Positions 23,605-36,290 are shown, numbered from the stretch's first letter. The stretch is 64,000 bases of DNA from Sophora flavescens (GCA_030762895.1 CM061062.1:288592985-288656984); one strand, 5' to 3'. Notes: generated from the letters alone by a model not told the origin. Program-made: numbers and translations.

Positions 23605-25197
23605 CTTTTTTCCACATACTTTGCAGTAAGTATTGGAAGGGCTTGGTTTTGACTTAGTGTGTTGTAGACGGACTTTAGAAGCCTTATATTGTGTATGAAC
23701 CTTTGTTTTATTCAGAGATGCATCTTGCTTCTCTTTATCATAACCAATGCCAGATTTGTCACATGGTGATCTAGAATACCTTAAAATAAGGTTTAATCTA
23801 TCTGAGCTACCAACCAGTTTTGACAGAGAGTCTGTCAAGTATGTCACATCTTGTTTCAGTTGTTCAACTTCACAAGAGCTATTAGACTTACACTTCGTCC
23901 TGTCAGTCAGACTAACATTGATTGATTTTCATGTTTCATTTTCATCCTTAAGGTTTTGATTCACTATGCAAACCTTATCATAGTCTCTAGAGAGTTTAAT
24001 AAACTTCTTTTTGAGACTCTTATACGCTTTAGACAGTATGCATGATTCATGCAGTAATTCATCAAAAACAGTTTGAAGAGTAGATGGATCAGAGTCCATT
24101 ACCGCAACATCAGTGAATTCACTTTCTGATGCAGTGTCAGCCATGAAGCAAATGTTTTCTTCTTCTCCTGCTTCATCTTCTTCATCTGAAATAGACAAGT
24201 CAAGATCCTACCATGTAGCCATCAAGTCTTTCTTTTTTTTTTGAAGAATTTCTTTTTCTCCTTCAGCTCTGGGCAGTCAGCTTTGAAGTATCCTGGTTTC
24301 TTACATTCAAAGCACAGGGGTGGACCTTTCTCCTTAGAATCTGACTTCTCCTTGGAGAATTTTTTGTTGAACTGCTTCCTTCTGAATCCACATTTCTTTC
24401 TCCACACGTGTTGGATTTTTCTGGAGATGAAAGATAGTTCATCATCATCTGAGTCACCTTCACTATTTGATGAATCAGCTTCATCTTAGGACTCAAACTT
24501 TAAGCACCTTTGAGGAACTAGCTTTCTTGGCTTTTAAGGCAATGGATTTTCCTATTCTGGTGTTTTCCTCTTCATTAAGTTCAAGTTCCTGAACTTTTAA
24601 TGACCCCAAAAGCTCTTCCAGAGAAAGAGTATTCAGATTCTTTGCTTCCTGGATAGCAGTTACCTTAGGTCTCCACTGCTTTGAGAGACTTCTCAAAAAT
24701 TTTCTCACAATATCTCTATTCTCATAGACCTTTCCTAGAGAACTGAGACTGTTGGTGATTGTTTGGAATCTTCCAAACATCTGGTCTATAGTTTCATGAC
24801 CAGCCATCTTGAATAGCTCATACTGGTGAACCAGCATGCTGATCTTTGATTCCTTAACTTGTGAAGAACCCTCATGAGCTAGGGCAAGAGTATCCCAGAT
24901 TTCTTTAGCAGTATTGCAGCTGTGAACTTTGTCATGTTCAAATCTGGTAATGGCACACATGAGATAATGCTTGGCTTTTAGGTTAAGCTGATGTTGATTT
25001 TTCTGCTCTTGAGTCCATTGAGCTCTAGGAACAGCAGGCCCATCTTCATTTCTGGGCTCAATATCACCAGTTTCTATGAGCTCCTAGATGTCTAGATTTT
25101 GTGCATCCAAGAAGGCCATCATCCTCTTCTACCAGTAATCATAATCAGTTCCATCAAAGAAAGGAGGTCTGTTGATAGCTTGTCCTTCTATATCCAT
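23605..25197 (-). pseudogene. Gag of the copia element
   Basis: The start is the ATG at 25197 (MDIEGQAINRPPFFDG, the usual SIRE-type beginning), 56 bp from the PBS. The UBN2/gag domain spans about 24960-24493 (CNTAKEIWDTLA, MFGRFQTITNSL, LRSLSKQWRPKV). Early in-frame TAG codons occur after DYW and LDI. The zinc knuckle at about 24290 reads CFECKKPGYFKADC, with Tyr where the zinc-binding His is expected. An acidic segment follows (SISDEEDEAGEEE), then a second partial knuckle, CKVCGKK, that runs into a frameshift near 23605. Confidence 0.8.
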
Positions 25198-25252
25198 GAT
25201 AGTAGGATCGTACTGCCTTAGCACTTGTTAGATGCTCAACCCTGTCAAGGCT

Positions 25253-25266
25253 GAGCTCTGATACCA
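25253..25266 (-). other. Primer-binding site of the copia element
   Basis: The minus strand reads TGGTATCAGAGCTC two bases from the LTR end at 25269. This is the initiator tRNA-Met-type PBS common in Maximus/SIRE elements. Confidence 0.85.
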
Positions 25267-25268
25267 AC

Positions 25269-26780
25269 TGAAGTTGGCACAGGCAAATACAAGAAGGGGG
25301 TTGAATTGTGTTTGTTAATTATTTTCGCAAAAAACCTTTTTGAGAAACCTTTTCACAAGCAGAAGATAAAAAGTTTAAGCACACAAAAAATCCTTTTTTA
25401 AAAGATTAACAAAACCAAAATCAAATCCCACGGTTAGTATAAGTAAATAAAACTGTAAAAGATAAGGGATAGAAAATTCACTCAGGTATTTTATCCTGGT
25501 TCACTCTCTTCCAACCAAGAGCTACGTCCAGTCCCTTCTACTTGAAGGATTTTCTCCACTATTTCCAAACAGTTTCTACAACAAGTATTCTACACCTCTC
25601 CAACCTACAAGTATTGCTTTCTTGCCAAGCCTCTTCAGGCTCTAATTCAATCAGAGATTTTTCTAAGATCTTTCTAACTCACTATATGTGAGGGTATGAA
25701 GGTTTAAGATCTACTGAATATTTTTTACAAATATTCAACCTTAAGAATTATAGACTTTTGCTTTACAAAGGGAATATGAGCTTTGAATATCTTGCAAATG
25801 TTCAAATGGCAAAAATTGTTCTTCAGTGCTTGAGACCTTCTATATACAGTGGTCTTCAACTTCTCTTGCAAATTTTCAACGGTTATTTTTAATCATCCCG
25901 TTTAGAGATAGCATTAAATACATGATATCCGTTGAGACTGATAGCTTGATTTTGGCCGTGTTGAAAAGCATCCTTGATTATCAGAAAAGCACAAAATGGA
26001 GGCTCACTGTCCTGAGCAATCGTACCTTAAAAACTTTCTTTTCTCCTTTGTGTATAACCCAGCTTTTGTCCAGCATTAAAGTTGTCATCGTATAGATCGT
26101 TTTGCAATTCCAATTGTACTATTTGCTTTTTGTATTTATTTGATAGTACTATGAATTTTCTCACAAAGGAAGAAGGCATTAACCAGATAAAACAATTATA
26201 AAGAACATATATTCCACTGAAATAAATATCAATCATTTGAAATAAATTCAGCGTGGCCCAGATTGTATTAAATCACATTCAAGGTAGTAAAGATATAGAA
26301 GACGTAGAACCGTCTACAGGCACTCAGTTTTAGAACGCGTCTACACAAGGTTTTATTCTGCTCGTTACTGATGTAGCAGAAGCGCTCGTCCACACAAGTC
26401 TTTGGACTTGCTAAGTCTTTAGATAAACCCCATCCAATGACGTGGCACTATGGACGTCTACTGAATTTTAGTTAGGCACTATGGATGTCTATTTGAGTTT
26501 CAAGGAGAGCACTTGTCTGCTGACGTGGCTACTATGGACGTTTACTGAGATATAGTTAGCCGTCTACATAACGATTAAAATATAACCAGTTTAAATAAGC
26601 TTTGGACGGATAACTCTTTGCAAGAGTCCAAGCATTGTATACCTTATATTATTTTGGATATTCCTGCAAAAACTGAAATCACTTGTTAGATCTCAACTAA
26701 CAGTTTGCCACGCAAATTTAATCCTTTTGTTAACTTCAAAACAAGAGATTAAATAAACCAGAACCACTTTGGTTCCAACA
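25269..26780 (-). repeat. 5' LTR of the copia element
   Basis: The 1,512-bp LTR runs TGAAGTTGGCAC..GGTTCCAACA. It pairs with 7474-8489 and with the solo LTR at 50080-51723. It contains the stretch TGACGTGGC repeated with 'ggacgtctact', and a TATA-like sequence at about 25848. Confidence 0.85.
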
Positions 26781-27299
26781 CAACGTGTGTGGATATCCAC
26801 AGCATACTATCCAACACAAGGCACAATAACTTCCCTATTCCCGGCTTGATGTTTTCTTCTTACCTGTTTCTTCAGCAGTTGTCTTAGCGTATGTTGGCCA
26901 GTTCGACAAGGCCTGTCCCTTAATCAAAACTAAGATCCCAAGTGGGACAGTTATAATTATATGTGTGATGTTGATCAAGGCACAATGATACAAAGTATCA
27001 TGAAATACCTTACCCTTCAAGGCCTTCATACGAAATAACATGGGCACGTCTGCCAATTGCATGTAAAAACATCTTTGTTTTTGCAGCTTTTCTTTGTGTT
27101 TCATTCTTTCCTTCTTCGAGGCTCAAGGCTCACGACCATCCATAAATTTTCAACGTTTTAAAACTTTCATTGTCGACACAGGACGTTTTACCCCGAGTGT
27201 CCAATCACAACGGTCCTAGACCTGGGCACTAGTCTTAGACTTTGTGGTCGTAGAAAACAACTTTCACCTTTTTACTACTTTCACCACGTTTTATCACAA

Positions 27300-27410
27300 C
27301 GTATGTAGGACACACAGTCCACAACAACGAAAATAGGACACACAGTCCACAACAACGTAAATAGGACACACAATCCACAACTTCATATATAGGACACACA
27401 GTCCACATCG
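27300..27410. repeat. GGACACACAGTCC minisatellite
   Basis: Four units of about 29 bp around GGACACACAGTCCACAAC. Same array as at 1490 and 52660. Confidence 0.8.
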
Positions 27411-28218
27411 TTGTGATACGGATAATGGATCCACATACTTTAACTCTAGTATCCCGACGTCTCGGTTACTAGGTTCACTTTTCAACATTATTTTTTGTTC
27501 ATTGAAAAATAAATACAAAATCAAAACTTCCGTAACTTATCCAAGTTACCAGATATTTTTACCTGAATAAATTCTTTTCAAAAACATTTTCTTTTAAAAT
27601 TCATTTTCAAAACTTTAAACTTTAGGAACTCCATTTCTTTTTCTAAAAATCTCCTTTTTTTTGGAAAAGTCTATTTCCTTTCAAAAATATAGTAAACATT
27701 TTTGAAGGAAAACTCTTTCTAAGAACATTGGAAACTAAAATCCCATCTTCTATTGTACTTTATTACAAGTGTTCTCAAAATTATGTTTTTCTTTAAAATA
27801 AGACCTTTCAGCTTAAATAATTTTCCTTTATAAAATTGTTTTGATTCTAAAATTTTTCTCTTTCATTAAAACGTCAATAAAAGAAATCTTTTCAAAACTA
27901 CAAAACAAATTTGTTTTTCTTCATGGTTTCTTACCATGAAATCTTTTCAAAGTTTAATTTTTCTTAGTGTAAAATCACTTAACTTTTCAAGTAAATTTTC
28001 TTCATAAAAGTTTTATTTTATTTCAAATATTCTGATAAAGTTTTGAAAGTATAACTCATTTTTTTTCCTTCTTCCAAAACATTTCTTCAAAATAAATATT
28101 TATTTACATTGTTCTTCATATAGTTTTTCTTAAGACTTTTATCTTAAGGATTTAATTGAGCTCTAACCAATGGTTAGGCTTTCCATACAACAACCACCAC
28201 ATATATACAACAATTTCA

Positions 28219-28240
28219 ATATATATATATATATATATAA
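28219..28240. repeat. (AT)n microsatellite
   Basis: About 20 bp of alternating AT. The homologous tract at 53575-53647 is over 70 bp, so the locus has expanded or contracted since the copies separated. Confidence 0.9.
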
Positions 28241-30472
28241 ACAACATTCATATAATCATAAGTCATCAACTATATCCTCAACACATCGAGAACTCAAAGT
28301 TTAATTAAAACAACTACAACAACATCAAACAACATGTAGTTAGTAACAACCAAGCAGTTTTCAACAATTACAACATAATCAACATAATACACATACTTAT
28401 AGTACACATAAAGCATACAAACATATAATTAAATCCAACATATCATTAAGGCCAAAAATTCAAATAATTCCATTGCAACCACAACAATGACAACATCTAC
28501 ACAACCGCATAAATTTAAACACAACAAGCATATAGTTATCATAATTTAAATATCCCTCAGGCTTTCTCCCCTTACCCCAGCTTGATGAGTAAAACTCAAA
28601 GTCTTTTCGCGTTTTAATGTAACGAACTTTACGTTTTCCTTACGGTTGAAATCTAAATAAAATTAAACTTATAATATATGTTAAAAATTTATAAAAATCA
28701 CTTTGTTTCATCTTGCATGTTTCGACCTCTTTAACAAAAATTAGAGCATAAAATTTATTTTCTTTCAATTCTTTACTTGAATGCAATGAACCCAAAATGA
28801 TAATTATAAAACATGCAACTTTCTAAAAATTTTGAAACTAATCTTTCTTAACCTCAACCATAGGTGTTTAGGTCCACTTAAAATAGGTTATATAATAAAT
28901 TTTTCAACCTTATAAACACATGCATTCAACCAAAAATTAGTAAATGTTCTTCTTAAATTATAAAACATAATCTCTTCAACTTTTTGTCAAGATACTTGAA
29001 ATCATCATGAAAACCAAAGTACTTTATCTTCTCAAAAACTTATAACCAACCATTTTCAACTTGATACCACATGCATGTAAAAATTTAGGATCAAAACAAC
29101 ATGCTTTCCTTGAAAATCAAAGTTAAGCCTCCTTAACCCTAACACTTAGGGTTTCGACCCTATAATTTAAATGGGAAAAGAAATTTTAATTTTTGTATGA
29201 AGCTCATAAGATTAGAACTTACATGCATGGAGGTTTTAAATACATGCATGAGAAATCTCAACAAAACATCAACTTTCCTCCACCTATGATTTTCGGCCAT
29301 CATAGAAAAATAGGTTTGGAGGAGTTTTTCATTACATGCAGACCATTAAGATGAAAGTAAAGATGATGGTGAGCTTATAAAAATTTGTTTGTAGTTCAAA
29401 AGGTGTTTCTAAAACTTTTTCTCAAGGCTTGAAATCAAGAACTTAAACATGCAAAGATGACATGCATGTTGATATCAACAAGGTTTCTAGGAAGATTAAG
29501 AGTAAAGCATGAAAGTTATACCCTCTTGATGATGATGTGAAGGAGATGAGTAAGCTATCCAAGCCTTCCAACTCAAGAGCAAGAGGTTGAAGAATATGAT
29601 AGTTTGAGTGAGAAAATGAGTGAGAGAATAGTTGAGGTTTTTGAGAGAAATTGAAGAAAGAAAATGATAGTGGTGGAGGAGTGTATTTATCGAGGCGGGT
29701 GGGCTCCTTGTGCAGAAAGGAAGATGTTTTTTTTTAATATTTTTAACTAAAATTAAAATTAAAATTAAAACAAAGCCAAATTTTTAAATAGTAAAAAAAA
29801 GATTGCTTTCTTGCAAATTTTAATAAAATGATGAATGACCATAAATGAGAGTACTATGCACATCAATCCCTCAAGTCTTTTCTTCATTATGTCTCTAAAA
29901 TTCTGCACCAACAAAATTTTAAATAAAACTCTCTTTAACTTTAAATATTTTATAGGTTTCTTGCAAAAATAGATGAAATAATTTGTTGTAAGGTTATGAT
30001 GGTGTGATTTGAATGCAACACTATTCAAAATCACATTAAATCTATTCAAATCTGCATAGAACATAATTTTTTATAAATGTTGCTTGTCCCGGTTCCATTA
30101 ATTTCTTGATCGTAAAAACTGATCGTATTTTACTTTGTTAATTTTCCAAACGAAAATTTCATATCGAAAAAAATGATTTCTAAAATCATGGAATTAGTTA
30201 AAATAGAGTTATAAAATTTAAAATTTTATTTTGCGTAACAAAAATTATTTTTCGGGTCAATAGAGTTTTGCTGTCAGTGAAAAACTCAGGCTAGAAACGT
30301 CTGAAATTTTCTACCGAAAATTCAATTGAACTTTCATGAAATAAAATAAATTATAATGAAATGAAATTTGGCTTATTAAAATAATTCTTCATAAATTATA
30401 ATAATAAACATTTCATTTATCCACATAAACACAGATTATAGACAAGCAGAAAAATCGAGGTGTTACAGGGCC

Positions 30473-30800
30473 TAACTCGTAGCGATGGCAGATTGGCCTA
30501 ATGCGAGGTAATGGCAAAGGGCATCACACAAGGAGAAGGCAATAATGATTATTGCAAGGGTATTGTACCTCCTTCGTAGAGATGTTAAAGGGTCTAACTC
30601 GAAGCGATGACAGATTGGCATAATGCGAGGCGATGGCAAATGGCCTCCTACATGGAGAGGGCAATGTTGGGCATTGCAAGGTTGTGGATACTTCCTTCAT
30701 CAAGATGGCAAAGGGCCTAACTCATAGCGATGGCAGATTGGCCTAATGCGAGGCAATGACAAAGGGACTCATACGAAGAGAAGGCAATGAGATACCATTG
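30473..30800. repeat. Tandem repeat 'gatggcagattggc' inside LTR
   Basis: About three units of roughly 115-125 bp share GCGATGGCAGATTGGC and AATGCGAGGC. The same block is at 55834-56160. It gives accidental open frames on the minus strand. Confidence 0.8.
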
Positions 30801-31376
30801 CACTCATATGTTTGTTTTGTTGATATTATTGTATGTATTGTGGTTTATTTATATTATTATTTGAAATATTTTGAGATTAAATTATTTTAAAAATGGCGGA
30901 TTACCATGGTTGTTTTTTCGATTACCACGCCGGCTGAAAGCAACATCTTTTCAAAAACCTTTTGGAATTGTGTTTTACTTACTGGGATTATAAATCTCAT
31001 TAGTGGTGTTGTCTTTCAGAGTTTACAGGTGATGAGATAGATGATGTAGAATCTTGAGAGAGTCTTGAAGAAATTAGTTCTAGTTTATTTCATTTTGTTT
31101 ATTTCTTTTGGTTTATTTGACGCCCGTGTTTTAAGGCAAAGACAATTGAAAAAGAGTTTTGAGATTTTTAATAATTGAATATTTATGAGGCTTTATTTTA
31201 TTTGGATATAATCTTTATTTAGCACTATTACTTTATTTAATTATTTTGAATATACGAGATACTTTTAGACTTAATTTTTTTGTGAAAATTTTTATGACTT
31301 GGTTATTTAATTTAAATGTTTTAAAGGTTTTTATAGAAAATTAATTTGGGCTACTAATGTAATGAAGGGCATTACA
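30473..31376 (+). repeat. 3' portion of a plus-strand gypsy/LARD LTR (copy A)
   Basis: Colinear with 55834-56738. It ends GGGCATTACA and is followed by a PBS-like sequence, which shows plus orientation. It begins with the tandem-repeat block at 30473-30800. Its 5' portion is separated from it by the nested LTR and lies beyond the truncation at 26781, so it is not present here. Confidence 0.75.
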
Positions 31377-31380
31377 TTTA

Positions 31381-31394
31381 TTGTATCAGAGCAG
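31381..31394 (+). other. Primer-binding site, mutated
   Basis: TTGTATCAGAGCAG lies four bases after the LTR end; the expected TGGTATCAGAGCAG has one change. About 90 bp of internal sequence follow before the CACTA element starts. Confidence 0.75.
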
Positions 31395-31480
31395 TTTGAT
31401 TCTAAATCGAATTGTGGTATGGGGCTTTTTCTAAAATTAAGACATGGATGCATAGGACTTATGCTAGAGTTATAAAGACT

Positions 31481-31640
31481 GATGTGGAAACCAACATTTC
31501 ACATCGGTTTTAAAAATAACTGCTGTGGAAAGTGGGGTTACCACATCGGTTTTTTAAGAAACCGTTGTGAAATGTTGGGTTATCACATCGGTTTTTTCAG
31601 AAACCGATGTGAAGGTTTTTTTATAAAAAAAAACCCCTTT
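31481..31640. repeat. CACTA subterminal repeats, left side
   Basis: Repeated CACATCGGTTTT and AAACCGATGTG motifs at 31500, 31546, 31586 and 31606, in direct and inverted order. They match those at 48255-48680. Confidence 0.8.
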
Positions 31641-31914
31641 AAAGTAATGACAGTCCTTTCCCTTGTTTCAATAATCCAGTAATCCAGATCAACACATAAT
31701 TTAAATATTCTCAACACAATCACTTTTGTACAACCAAAACACACTAAATTAAAAGATTACAAACAATAAATATATTCAATTACATTCAGACAACAAAGAT
31801 AATTAGAAACCAAAAAGCTACATATGATATATTATAGATTTCTTGTCAAAACATATCAGTCAAAAATAGACTATAGCGAGTACAGGATGCGTTTATAAAC
31901 TAACTACATACAAA

Positions 31915-34900
31915 CTATGGTTGGTACACTTCAAGAAAGAAAGTTGCCCAACGCATCCTTATATTATTGATGTCGGCATCAGAGAGTGGAGTTGGATTGT
32001 TAAATATCTGCAAGTTTAATTGGACATAAGATTATATCTTTTAAGTAATCAACTAAAATACAACATATAACGAGTCTATAACTGTTACAACTAATTGTGT
32101 TACCAATTAACATTTACCTCCTGCCATCTTTCAGTGATACCAGAGGAGATAATTTCTACCTTCCACTTCATCATATAATATCCACATTCCCATGATCCAC
32201 GTTGTCTATGGGACTACGTACAAATGAGACCCAATTAGAATATAAGGAATTAAATATAAATCAATAATTATACCCACTGCGCTTGAAGCATTTGTACTAA
32301 TAAATATCTTACGTTAGGAATAATCCATCTAATAGCCCGACGCCTTTCACCACACAGCATGTGGATTGCATCAATAGAACTATCATAAGAAAATAAACAT
32401 CAATTAAAGTATATCTTATAGATTTCAGATGATTAAAACAACTTCATTACTGATTATAAGTTATTTTAATGCTTACGTTTCCATGATAATCTTCAGTTGC
32501 TTCGCCGGCTTATTTCCCATCGAGCAGAAGAAGACCACGACATTCAACCGAGGGCACAAGATCAACAGTTGCCAATGTTTACTGCATTGTGGAACAATTA
32601 GTAACAAAGTCATATATAGTTATAATTAAATAACTGGTACTTACTTAATAAGATAAGGCGCAAGGTAGAACTGATGATCATCTCGGGCAAGTACATCACG
32701 TATGGTGGCGATAGGGTCTTCTGATGTTAGGAGAACATCACCCTGAATGAGCATGGGCTCAATGATCCCATCAAGGGTGAGGTTGCCCTGATCAACTAAC
32801 ATGCGATGCAAATACCTATTATATTGATAAAACATGTTAATTATCATAGTATTTAAAATTTAATTACTTAACTTACAAATAAAATGTATTCACGTGCACC
32901 ATAACGAGATGTGTGCAGCACTAGCCATTTCACGATCGAGCACCATCTCCATAATTTCCTTCTTTGGGATATACAGATCATCACCTGGCCTGACATCATG
33001 TTCCAACCTTACAAAAGCCGCGTCAGCCTCCATGGTCACAACTTGTACAACCAGACGTTTAAAAACACCACCAGGATCCTCTTTGTCAATCCCCTAAACA
33101 ACAAAGATATACATTAGTAATCACAGTGAAGTCATTTCATTCGTAATTAATTGAATGGTCAAATGAATACATTAGGAGCAGACTTCTCCGGTCTTCCTGG
33201 ATCCGACCTTTAGGCAGAATATCAATTCCAACATCTAAAAAAAAGCATTATCTTTAAACAATAATAAATAATTTCAACTATAAATATAGAAAAACACAAC
33301 TAATTGAATACCTCAGATGCAACAAGAAACCTGACCATTCTTCTTGGCCAGGGGATGAAGTTACCAGGGGCCTGGCCCACTGTTTGAACCTCCTCAGTGG
33401 GCAGAGGGACTTGAGCATCAGCATCTCGAATAATCTCAACCACGACCCTCACCTGATCATCCGGTAATAAATGGTGGTGTATGGTATTACCTAAGTTATG
33501 TGCCCTCCCCAATGCCACTAAGCGGCGATCATGATGATCATCAACATACAGCTCACACCTATCAGGGTCGTCGTCGTCGTCATCATCATCATCATCATCA
33601 TCATCATTTTCCAGCTGATGAGGAGGATCACATGAGCCCTTAGTGCTCACATGGATAGAGGGTTGGACACCTATGTTTTGATGGGACATAGCAGCCATTA
33701 TTGCCAGCTGCTGGGAAAATTGCTGGGCCATCTCCTGTCTAAGCTCATCTGCAATCTCCCGTTTTAGCCGTTCTCTATCTGCATCAACATCCGTGTGGCG
33801 TTGGTATGAAGATGAACCATGGTATTGGCGAATGCCAACGCCCCATCCAACACCAATGACACGGCCCGGGTGGTCTGGTTTACCGATGGCAGCAGCTAAG
33901 ATATCCTCGCGTCCTCTAGGAACAAAGGTTCCTTGAGTGGCCTGCTCGTCCAAGGCATCCTACAATATATAAAATATTATGTCACATTACAATTCGATAA
34001 CATTGTTAAAATCACAATTACAATTCAAACTATACTTACAATCTTCTCAGCTACTTGGCGGGCCTCCTCAGATGTATATTGTCCCGTACTTCTTTGTCGG
34101 GCCCTCTTCCATTTATGATGGTGTGGGGGTGGAGGTGGATCAATAACTTCCGGATGATTATCAGATATAGGATCTGCCTGAGATGCTTCTTGCTGAAGTC
34201 TTTTCTTTTCCTCTTCCACCATTGTCAGGTCAAGTTTTTTTTATCCCCCACGAGACAGTATATGGGGGTAGACATTCTTGCTTTGGTTTTCCTGCCCCCT
34301 TTTCCTCTTCTCCTGTTATAAATAGAAGACAATTAAATTACATAAGTAAATTAATAAAATTAATTAAATTACATAAATTTAGAGACAACTCAAATAATTT
34401 AACCTGAAAGCTGGGATCATGTCGGCTCTGAACAAAGCGATCCCACGTCGCCTGGTCAAGAAACGGGTACACCTCAAACGGGTTCTTTTCACAGCTTGGC
34501 TTGAATACATAATATCTACCCGGGTCCACCTTAAAAGCCCTCCAACGCTCACCAGCATACTTTATCAAATGCTTCTTCATATCCGTCGTATCCGGCAGGT
34601 CAAACGTGAGCTACATTAACACCAAAAGAATCAACGAATTATGTATGATATTAATAAGATTAAAATAAAGTAGATATGAACACATGACGTAAAAGTATAG
34701 ATACCAGAATACTCTCCCATATCTGATCCTTCACGTCCTGCGGTACATCTTTCCAACGCTCAATAAGTATACTAGGCTTGCTTCGAGCAAGGGTCCCCAC
34801 AAAACTGATAAACTGCTCTGCCATTGACCTAATAGGATTGAGTTTAGCATCAAAGTCGATTCTTATGCTTTGATTTGAACCAGGGTTGGCAGTCAAATTC

Positions 34901-34989
34901 CTTATTCGTGTGGCACGTCTACCATTTCTACCCGTAGACGGGGTCTCCGACCCGCTGCATGAAGGAGGGATATCCTCAGGATCAGCCAT
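31915..34989 (-). CDS. CACTA second gene with Ulp1/C48 protease-like C-terminus
   Basis: A spliced gene on the minus strand. ATG at 34989; exons that I can place by GT-AG signals are 34705-34989, 34404-34610, 34040-34312 and 33312-33960, with further exon-like blocks at about 33170-33234, 32885-33094, 32645-32815, 32480-32582, 32110-32215 and 31915-32010 (stop TAG at 31915-31917). The N-terminal part resembles the plant Ptta/En/Spm-type transposon protein (WKDVPQDVKDQIW, ERWRAFKVDPGRYYVF). The middle has a run of 13 Asp. The C-terminal exons read HWQLLILCPRLNVVVFFCSM and later GSWECGYYMMKW, the His and Cys regions of Ulp1-type (SUMO protease, C48) peptidases. A TAA in a run of eight A near 34238 may break exon 3. 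Confidence 0.6.
33569..33607. repeat. Trinucleotide repeat coding poly-Asp
   Basis: GTC/ATC repeats on the plus strand encode 13 Asp residues in the CACTA second gene. Such a tract is prone to length change. Confidence 0.8.
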
Positions 34990-35725
34990 ATATACCTGTT
35001 TAGAAAAAAAAAAATTGTCTGTATGTCTGGATAAATATCAAACATAACTTATAAATATCAATCAACTTAAGCATAACTTATAAATATCAACGTAAACATA
35101 TAATATGACTTTAAACATAACTCAAACTAAACTTACATTGAGGTCAAGTAGTAAAGTTCTCTCATAACCCTTCTTGGTGATCATTACGAGTAGCATGCAC
35201 ATCGCCCACTTCATTTTCCTCAATGAAATTAGGCACCCGTGTTGAGAAAGAAGGAGTATCAGAAATATCAAGAGTTGAATCTTGATTTCCCTCACTACCA
35301 TTATACAAGTTTTTTCCCTAGAGAACCACTGACCACCTTTTGTTAGAAGGATCACGGATATAAAACACTTGTTTTGCTTGGGATGCCATGATGAAAGACT
35401 CTTCTTTATTATCTACCTTATTAAGGTCCACGAATTTGAATCCAAACTCATCGGTTTGCACACCGTTGTTACTGTCGACCCACTGACAATTAAAAACAGG
35501 CACTCTAAACTTCGTGTAATCAACCTCCCAGATTTCTTCAATGATTCCAAAGTATGTAACGAATGCCATAACAAGGTTTTTATCTTCGAACTAGAGAAAT
35601 GCATGGACTCAGCGACGACCATAACCCCACTGTTTTGCATAGTACTTTTGTCATCCTGGGACTTTGTATAGAAGGAAAACTTATTGATATCGCACCCACT
35701 CCAGCATATGGCATCAAAGTTAGGC

Positions 35726-36290
35726 TGATAAGCCACTGGCTCATCTAGTTTTATAACTAGTAAGACCATGGATTTTGCACTAATTACTCGAGTTTAATCT
35801 CGTCTTCGCCCAAATTTGGATTTAATTGTCCTCAAGCAACATTTTGAGTTTCTTAAGTAGTTTAAGACATTTTAGTTAATTTTGAGTCAAATAAAGCATT
35901 CACTGCTATTTCATGTTTTCAGGTTAATAAGAAGAGCAAAAAGGGAAGGACTCTTAAAGCAGAAGCCATCACGGCCAGGCCGTGACACTGGTCACGACCG
36001 TGATGAGCTACCCATGAAGACCAGAGAGCATCACGGCCCAGCCGTGATGACCATCACGGGCGTGATGAGAAGACCCTGAAAGTCAGAAAGCATCATGGCC
36101 CAGCCGTGATGCCCATAACGGGCGTGATGAGAAGACCCTGAAGATCAGAATTGATCACGGCCTTGCCGTGATGGAGGTCACGGCCGTGACAGATCAGCAC
36201 CCAAAGTCAGAAAGCATCACGGCCTGGCCGTGATTGGAATCACGGCCGTGATAGACCAGAATTTGAATGCGCGCCCTTGGCAGAATACGT
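35726..36290 (+). repeat. 5' LTR of Athila-like element, truncated
   Basis: Colinear with 41768-42332 (both 565 bp). It stops at CAGAATACGT and is fused directly to gag sequence, so the TATA box, R, U5, PBS and gag start are all lost. Confidence 0.9.
35967..36276. repeat. 62-bp palindromic tandem array
   Basis: Five units of about 62 bp are built as CATCACGGCCcaGCCGTGATG plus a second dyad CATCACGGgCGTGATG and a spacer 'aagaccctgaaagtcagaa'. Each unit can form two short hairpins. The matching array is at 42009-42374. Confidence 0.9.

Larger units (their letters stand above)
7474..26780 (-). mobile_element. Ty1/copia retrotransposon, Maximus/SIRE type
   Basis: A minus-strand copia element is bounded by LTRs at 7474-8489 (truncated) and 25269-26780. 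Subtracting the gypsy nested at 13157-21249 leaves about 11.2 kb. Order is PBS, gag, protease, integrase, reverse transcriptase, RNase H, then a further env-like region before the PPT. Integrase before reverse transcriptase defines copia. The extra 3' region, the PPT with the TTGTTGGAACC LTR start and the large size are those of the Maximus/SIRE lineage. Right flank CAACG is found in uninterrupted form at about 52250, so the element landed in an older LTR. The left flank is lost. Confidence 0.85.
26781..30467 (-). repeat. Long gypsy-type LTR (copy 2), truncated
   Basis: Colinear with 52251-55828. On the minus strand it begins TGTAACACCTCG at 30467, and its far end is cut by the copia insertion at 26781. 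GGGCC at 30468-30472 matches the duplication flanking the complete copy at 49771-55828. In a sampled 130 bp I counted four differences between the copies. Contents include a minisatellite (27300-27410), an AT tract, and a TATA position at about 29684-29691 that reads GATAAATA where the other copy has TATAAATA. No genes are seen in these 3.7 kb. Confidence 0.75.
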
